Of a DNA stretch of 64,000 bases, positions 62,626-64,000 are shown piece by piece (the stretch's first letter is position 1; each line of letters opens with the position of its first letter). The stretch is taken from contig CASEIN010000065.1 in the NCBI GenBank assembly GCA_949287985.1, positions 62,001-126,000 on the forward strand, read 5' to 3'. Position numbers and translations under genes: made by a program. The notes under the pieces were generated by a model. It was given only the letters and a program-made list of their open reading frames with translations. It was not told where the DNA came from and did no database searches. Origin of the DNA: Mucispirillum schaedleri. GTDB taxonomy: Bacteria; Chrysiogenota; Deferribacteres; Deferribacterales; Mucispirillaceae.

Positions 62626-63557
62626 TTTCAGATAAAGAGAAAAATTTTATTTCTTTAGTTGTATATGTTTATAATAATGAAAAAGAAATAGAGTATTTTT
62701 TAAAGTCAGTTAACGAAAAAATATCCGGCTGCTTTGAAAAATATGAGATAATATGTGTAAATGACTGCTCTACAGATAATTCTGTTAAAATTATAGAAGA
62801 TGTATCAAAAACATTTGAGAACACAACTGTAAATATTATTAATATGAGTTATAAACAAGGGCTTGAAAAATCAATGCTTGCAGGGGTGGATTTTGCAATT
62901 GGTGATTTCGTGTTTGAGTTTGACTCATGTATTATAGACTATGATTTATCATTAATTATGGATGTCTACCACAAATCCCTTGAAGGATACGATATAGTAG
63001 CTGCCTCACCTAATAAGAATAACAGCCTGTTTTCAAGTATTTTTTATACATTATTAAATAAAATAGGCGGGCAGGATAAATTAAAAAGTGAAAGATTTAG
63101 AATACTTTCAAGGCGTGGTATAAATAGAATTAACCAAAACACATCAAATATAGTATACAGGAAAGTAGTATATTACAGCTGTGGTTTAAAATATGCTCAT
63201 ATTACTTATAAACCATTAAGTAAAAATAATATAAATAAGGGGTTTTTGTATAATCAAAATTTGGCAATTGATTCTATTATTGCTTTTACTAATATAGGAT
63301 ATAAAATATCTATGGCAGCAACATTTATAATGATGTGTTTAATGATTGCAACAATGATATACAGCCTTTTTGTAAAAATATTAGGTTTAGATGTATCTGG
63401 TGGCTGGATGACTTTAATGTGGATAGTATCCATATCGTTTTTTGTCTTATTTGGTTTAGCTTCTATTATTATAAGGTATCTTTCTATGATATTAGGGCTT
63501 ATTAATAATAAAAGCTCATATTCTTATGATTCAATAAATAAAATTAATAAAAATTAA
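62622..63557 (+). CDS. Family 2 glycosyltransferase (GtrB/DPM1-like)
   Basis: The 311-residue membrane-bound GT2 has SLVVYVYNNEKEIEYFL and IICVNDCSTDNSVKII at the N terminus, then GLEKSMLAGVDFAIGDFVFEFDSCIIDYD. The usual DxD-type motif (often DADLQ) reads FDSCIID, so metal binding may be unusual. Two membrane helices lie near residues 225-250 and 262-290. GtrB-type enzymes load a sugar on undecaprenyl phosphate for a periplasmic transferase. It is coupled by ATGA to the phase-variable FAD gene. Confidence 0.85.
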   Translation: MISDKEKNFISLVVYVYNNEKEIEYFLKSVNEKISGCFEKYEIICVNDCSTDNSVKIIEDVSKTFENTTVNIINMSYKQGLEKSMLAGVDFAIGDFVFEFDSCIIDYDLSLIMDVYHKSLEGYDIVAASPNKNNSLFSSIFYTLLNKIGGQDKLKSERFRILSRRGINRINQNTSNIVYRKVVYYSCGLKYAHITYKPLSKNNINKGFLYNQNLAIDSIIAFTNIGYKISMAATFIMMCLMIATMIYSLFVKILGLDVSGGWMTLMWIVSISFFVLFGLASIIIRYLSMILGLINNKSSYSYDSINKINKN

Positions 63558-63565
63558 GAGGATAT

Positions 63566-64000
63566 ATGAAAACAGCATTAGTAGGTTACACAGGTTTTGT
63601 AGGCTCTAATTTAGATAAATCATATAGTTTTACAGATTTATTTAATAGTAAAAATATTAATAATATTTCAGATAATACTTATGATATTGTAGTTTATGCA
63701 GGCGTAACTGGCACAAAATATTTAGCTAATTTATATGCTGATAAAGATAAGCAGCATATAGATGATACAATATGTAATCTTCAGAAGATTAAAACAAAAA
63801 AATTGATACTTATTTCAACAGTTGATGTATATCCTTCACCTGTAGGGTTTGATGAATTATATAATATTAATCCAAGTGATAACCACACATATGGAAAAAA
63901 CAGGTTTTATCTTGAAAATTGGGTAAAGGAAAATATTAATGATTATGCTATTATCAGAATACCTGCATTATATGGTGATAATCTTAAAAAAAATTTTATA
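63566..64000 (+). CDS. NAD-dependent epimerase/dehydratase-like protein (3' end outside the window)
   Basis: A frame begins at ATG 63566 (AGAGGATAT upstream) and stays open to the last base. The first 145 residues show ALVGYTGFVGSNL (Rossmann), DIVVYAGVTGTKYLA, LILISTVDVYPSP, HTYGKNRFYLENWV (Tyr-x-x-x-Arg in place of Tyr-x-x-x-Lys) and AIIRIPALYG. It is an extended-SDR sugar enzyme or a relative. The Arg at the usual Lys position is unusual and may mean a changed or lost activity. Confidence 0.8.
   Translation, partial: MKTALVGYTGFVGSNLDKSYSFTDLFNSKNINNISDNTYDIVVYAGVTGTKYLANLYADKDKQHIDDTICNLQKIKTKKLILISTVDVYPSPVGFDELYNINPSDNHTYGKNRFYLENWVKENINDYAIIRIPALYGDNLKKNFI

Overview
The window reads as an AT-rich Gram-negative anaerobe. 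It encodes signal-peptide beta-barrel proteins, a lipoprotein, a complete anaerobic (early cobalt insertion) cobalamin pathway and an ABC-exported surface polysaccharide. A gut Deferribacterota such as Mucispirillum would fit, but that is an inference from gene content and base composition. No rRNA or tRNA gene, CRISPR array or intact insertion sequence was seen.

Layout. (1) 1-1600: a PLP aminotransferase preceded by a 169-bp-offset direct duplication of its own leader and first codons. (2) 1885-13848, minus strand: one long Ter (TerD/TelA) stress operon, telA-terD-terD-terD-Ca2+ P-type ATPase-HAD-HpcH/HpaI-PRTase-PRTase-YceG-like. No terC is seen. (3) 14311-21276: two coupled outer-membrane barrel genes, a lipoprotein hydrolase, DUF3015 and DUF4105 proteins, and a membrane-anchored PHP-domain protein, several with clear sigma70-type promoters. 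(4) 21375-42320: a promoter and cobalamin riboswitch, then about 24 tightly packed or overlapping genes covering cobalt uptake (cbiMNQO), uroporphyrinogen III to cobyrinate, amidation, adenosylation, aminopropanol attachment and nucleotide-loop assembly. (5) 42634 to the window end: a surface-polysaccharide locus with Wzm/Wzt export, a methyltransferase, epimerases, an RgpF-like protein, and two O-acylation modules separated by a decayed IS30-like element. It ends with a Gtr-like set of membrane protein, FAD protein and GT2.

Most notable signal. Three polysaccharide-modification genes each contain a run of exactly nine G inside the coding frame, at 49871-49879, 57126-57134 and 61559-61567. 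In this very AT-rich DNA such runs are classic slipped-strand (phase-variation) tracts. As sequenced, the first MBOAT gene is OFF by one base (G10 or G7 would restore it) and the other two are ON; loss or gain of one G in either ON gene gives a stop within about a dozen codons. The second acylation module (acyl carrier protein, FabG-like SDR, AMP ligase, MBOAT and SGNH-like proteins) has the same set of parts as the Dlt D-alanylation machine. It may be a phase-variable Dlt-like system that decorates an exported glycan with an unknown acyl group. The SGNH-like proteins also carry a C-terminal domain that resembles a circularly permuted ILEI/FAM3 fold.
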